Source of the DNA: an uncultured Phycisphaerae bacterium
Lineage (GTDB): Bacteria; Planctomycetota; Phycisphaerae; Sedimentisphaerales; Anaerohalosphaeraceae
DNA length: 6,208 bases
Assembly: GCA_937920485.1 (NCBI GenBank)
Contig: CALETL010000134.1
Location: 1-6,208 of the forward strand
Reading direction: 5' to 3'
Shown here one piece after another: positions 5,012-6,208 of this stretch. Positions within the stretch are counted from its first letter, which is position 1; each line of letters begins with the position of its first letter. The notes beneath the pieces are model-generated. The model saw only the letters and a program-made list of their open reading frames with translations. It did no database searches and was not told where the DNA came from. A program made the position numbers and the translations under genes.

Positions 5012-6103
5012 ATGACAGACTGGAAAAATCCTCCCAAATTGTTTATCCCGGGTCCGATACCTGTACTGCCGGAAGTTTTGCAGCAGATGGCGCGTCCGAC
5101 ACTGGGACATCGTTTGAAAGAATATTCCCAGCTTCATGGCGAAGTGGCCGGGATGCTCAAAAAGATTCTCTATACCGATCAGCATATCTTCCTCAGTACC
5201 TCGTCTGCCTCAGGCATCTGGGAAGCCAGTGTCCGTAACTGTGTGCAGAAGGATGAAACTGTCCTGTGCTGCATGTGCGGTGCGTTCAGTGACAAGTTTG
5301 CCTCGGTTGCCAAGGCGTGCGGCCGCAATGTCGAAGAATTCAAGATCGAATGGGGGCAGGCCTTTACCGCCGAGATGATCGATGAAAAGCTGGCGACCGG
5401 TAAGTATCCGATCGTTACGCTGGTCTATAACGAAACCAGTACCGGCCTGGCCAATCCGGTATATGAAATCAGCAAGATGATGAAGGAAAAATACCCGGAC
5501 GTGCTGGTATTTGTTGACGTGGTCAGCGGCGTTGTAGGGTTGCCGCTGCACTTTGATGAGTTGGGCTGGGACGTGGCGTTTGCTTCGGTTCAGAAGGCGT
5601 TTGCGATCCCGCCGGGATTCGCTGTTGCGGCAGTGAGCAATCGTGCGGTTGAAAAGAGCGCCAGCGTGCCGGAACGCGGCTACTACTTTGACTTCCAGCA
5701 GTTTGTAAAAACCGCCGCAAAGGATCAAACGCCGACGACGCCATCAATCCCGCATATTATGGCATTGCATTACAAGTGCAACATGCTGCTGGAAGAAGGC
5801 ATGGAAAATGTCTGGAAACGGCATGAGCAATTGGCGAATTATGTTCGCGGGTGGGGCAAGGAAAACGGTTTTGAACTTCTCCCGGATTTGCAGTATGCGT
5901 CTAACACGCTGACATGCTTCAAGAATACCCGCGAAATCGACGTTGCGGCGGTCAATGCAGCTCTGCAGGAAAAGCACAATGTCGTCTTCGGCAATGGCTA
6001 TGGCAAGCTGAAAAATAAGACCTTCCGCATCGCACACATGGGCGATACGACCATCGACGACCTGAAAGAACTGACCGGCTGGATCGAAGAAGAGATTAAG
6101 TAA
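5012..6103 (+). CDS. Class V PLP-dependent aminotransferase (alanine/serine-glyoxylate type)
   Basis: At 363 residues this is a complete fold-type I, class V aminotransferase, cytoplasmic with no signal peptide. It starts with LFIPGPIPVLPEV (10-22), the family's usual opening. Other landmarks are GHR (32-34), STSSASGIWEASV (62-74, around the cofactor phosphate), YNETSTGL (139-146), the cofactor-binding Asp in FVDVVSG (D169), and ASVQKAFAIPPG, where K195 should form the Schiff base with pyridoxal phosphate. R339 in FRIAHMG should bind the substrate carboxylate. These match alanine-glyoxylate, serine-glyoxylate and serine-pyruvate aminotransferases. Members next to DUF1015 may instead act as phosphoserine aminotransferases, and the exact substrates cannot be read from motifs. 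The ATG at 5012 is preferred to GTG 5003 on ribosome binding site spacing. It is the last gene of the operon, followed by a double palindrome and a terminator. Confidence 0.92.
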   Translation: MTDWKNPPKLFIPGPIPVLPEVLQQMARPTLGHRLKEYSQLHGEVAGMLKKILYTDQHIFLSTSSASGIWEASVRNCVQKDETVLCCMCGAFSDKFASVAKACGRNVEEFKIEWGQAFTAEMIDEKLATGKYPIVTLVYNETSTGLANPVYEISKMMKEKYPDVLVFVDVVSGVVGLPLHFDELGWDVAFASVQKAFAIPPGFAVAAVSNRAVEKSASVPERGYYFDFQQFVKTAAKDQTPTTPSIPHIMALHYKCNMLLEEGMENVWKRHEQLANYVRGWGKENGFELLPDLQYASNTLTCFKNTREIDVAAVNAALQEKHNVVFGNGYGKLKNKTFRIAHMGDTTIDDLKELTGWIEEEIK

Positions 6104-6148
6104 GAGTTCACACTTTAGTGTGTAAAAAACAAGCTAAAGCTTGAACTC
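6104..6148. repeat. Compound palindrome: long inverted repeat with self-paired arms
   Basis: The stretch begins at the first base after the aminotransferase stop. Two 19-base arms (6104-6122 and 6130-6148) are imperfect reverse complements (15 of 19) around a 7-base A-rich spacer. The outer GAGTTCA/TGAACTC pairs perfectly (6104-6110 and 6142-6148). Each arm is also a small palindrome: CACACT/AGTGTG (6109-6114 and 6117-6122) and CAAGCT/AGCTTG (6130-6135 and 6138-6143). It can therefore fold as one long hairpin or as an outer stem with two side hairpins. It looks like a dispersed REP- or MITE-like element; copy number is unknown from this window. Confidence 0.75.
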
Positions 6149-6157
6149 TAACAATAC

Positions 6158-6190
6158 AAAGGTCCGTGAGGTTATCCTTGCGGGCCTTTT
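6158..6190 (+). terminator. Intrinsic terminator of the DUF1015-aminotransferase operon
   Basis: GGTCCGTGAGG (6161-6171) pairs with CCTTGCGGGCC (6176-6186) over 11 positions, three of them G-U pairs, around the loop TTAT. AAA (6158-6160) can extend the stem with TTT (6187-6189), and the T-run TTTTCT follows. This is a classic rho-independent terminator in + orientation. The A-tract before the stem may give some activity on the opposite strand. Confidence 0.9.
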
Positions 6191-6208
6191 CTAATTGTAA
6201 TCCAACCC

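Noticed and set aside
6104..6148. Compound palindrome as the operon terminator
   Set aside because: No T-tract follows its last stem; the neighbouring stem at 6158-6190 has all the features of a terminator.

Overview
The window is about 6.2 kb of bacterial chromosome with six convincing genes, all on the + strand. There is no rRNA, tRNA, CRISPR array or intact insertion sequence. Most genes have good Shine-Dalgarno sites and ATG starts. Base composition is mosaic: the UPF0210 and aminotransferase genes are visibly G+C-rich, while the membrane-protein gene, the small GspF-like gene and the intergenic DNA are A+T-rich. The gene content fits an anaerobic Gram-negative bacterium. A member of the PVC group (Kiritimatiellota or Lentisphaerota) would fit the free-standing GspF-type N-terminal module and the palindromic intergenic elements. 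That placement is an inference and is weak.

Layout. Positions 1-333 hold no convincing gene, only a repeat-like patch, a weak promoter candidate and a 15-codon ORF. Positions 334-816 encode a small multi-pass membrane protein related to the CPBP (CAAX protease / bacteriocin-processing) family, with an altered first motif. Positions 817-1022 are non-coding and rich in short hairpins, like a degraded dispersed repeat. A good promoter (TTGACA, 18 bp, TAACAT) then leads into an ACT-domain protein of the UPF0237 type (1106-1408) and a UPF0210/DUF711 protein (1433-2794). This is a conserved pair of unknown function. Thirty-one bases later, with its own strong ribosome binding site, comes a 172-residue protein (2826-3344). 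It joins the N-terminal module of GspF/PilC to what looks like a PH-like beta domain.

Positions 3345-3647 are A+T-rich and non-coding, with two inverted repeats and a promoter candidate. They precede a tight two-gene operon: a DUF1015 protein (3648-5009) and a class V PLP-dependent aminotransferase (5012-6103), separated by 2 bases. The operon ends in an unusual double palindrome (6104-6148) and a strong intrinsic terminator (6158-6190).

How the genes work together. The DUF1015-aminotransferase pair recurs in many anaerobes and suggests serine, alanine or glyoxylate metabolism. The ACT-UPF0210 pair looks like an amino-acid-sensing domain next to an enzyme-like protein, so both operons may concern amino acids. 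I see no defence system, phage or other clearly new multi-gene system. The most unusual items are the GspF-N/PH-like fusion, the compound palindrome after the aminotransferase and the DUF1015 pairing.
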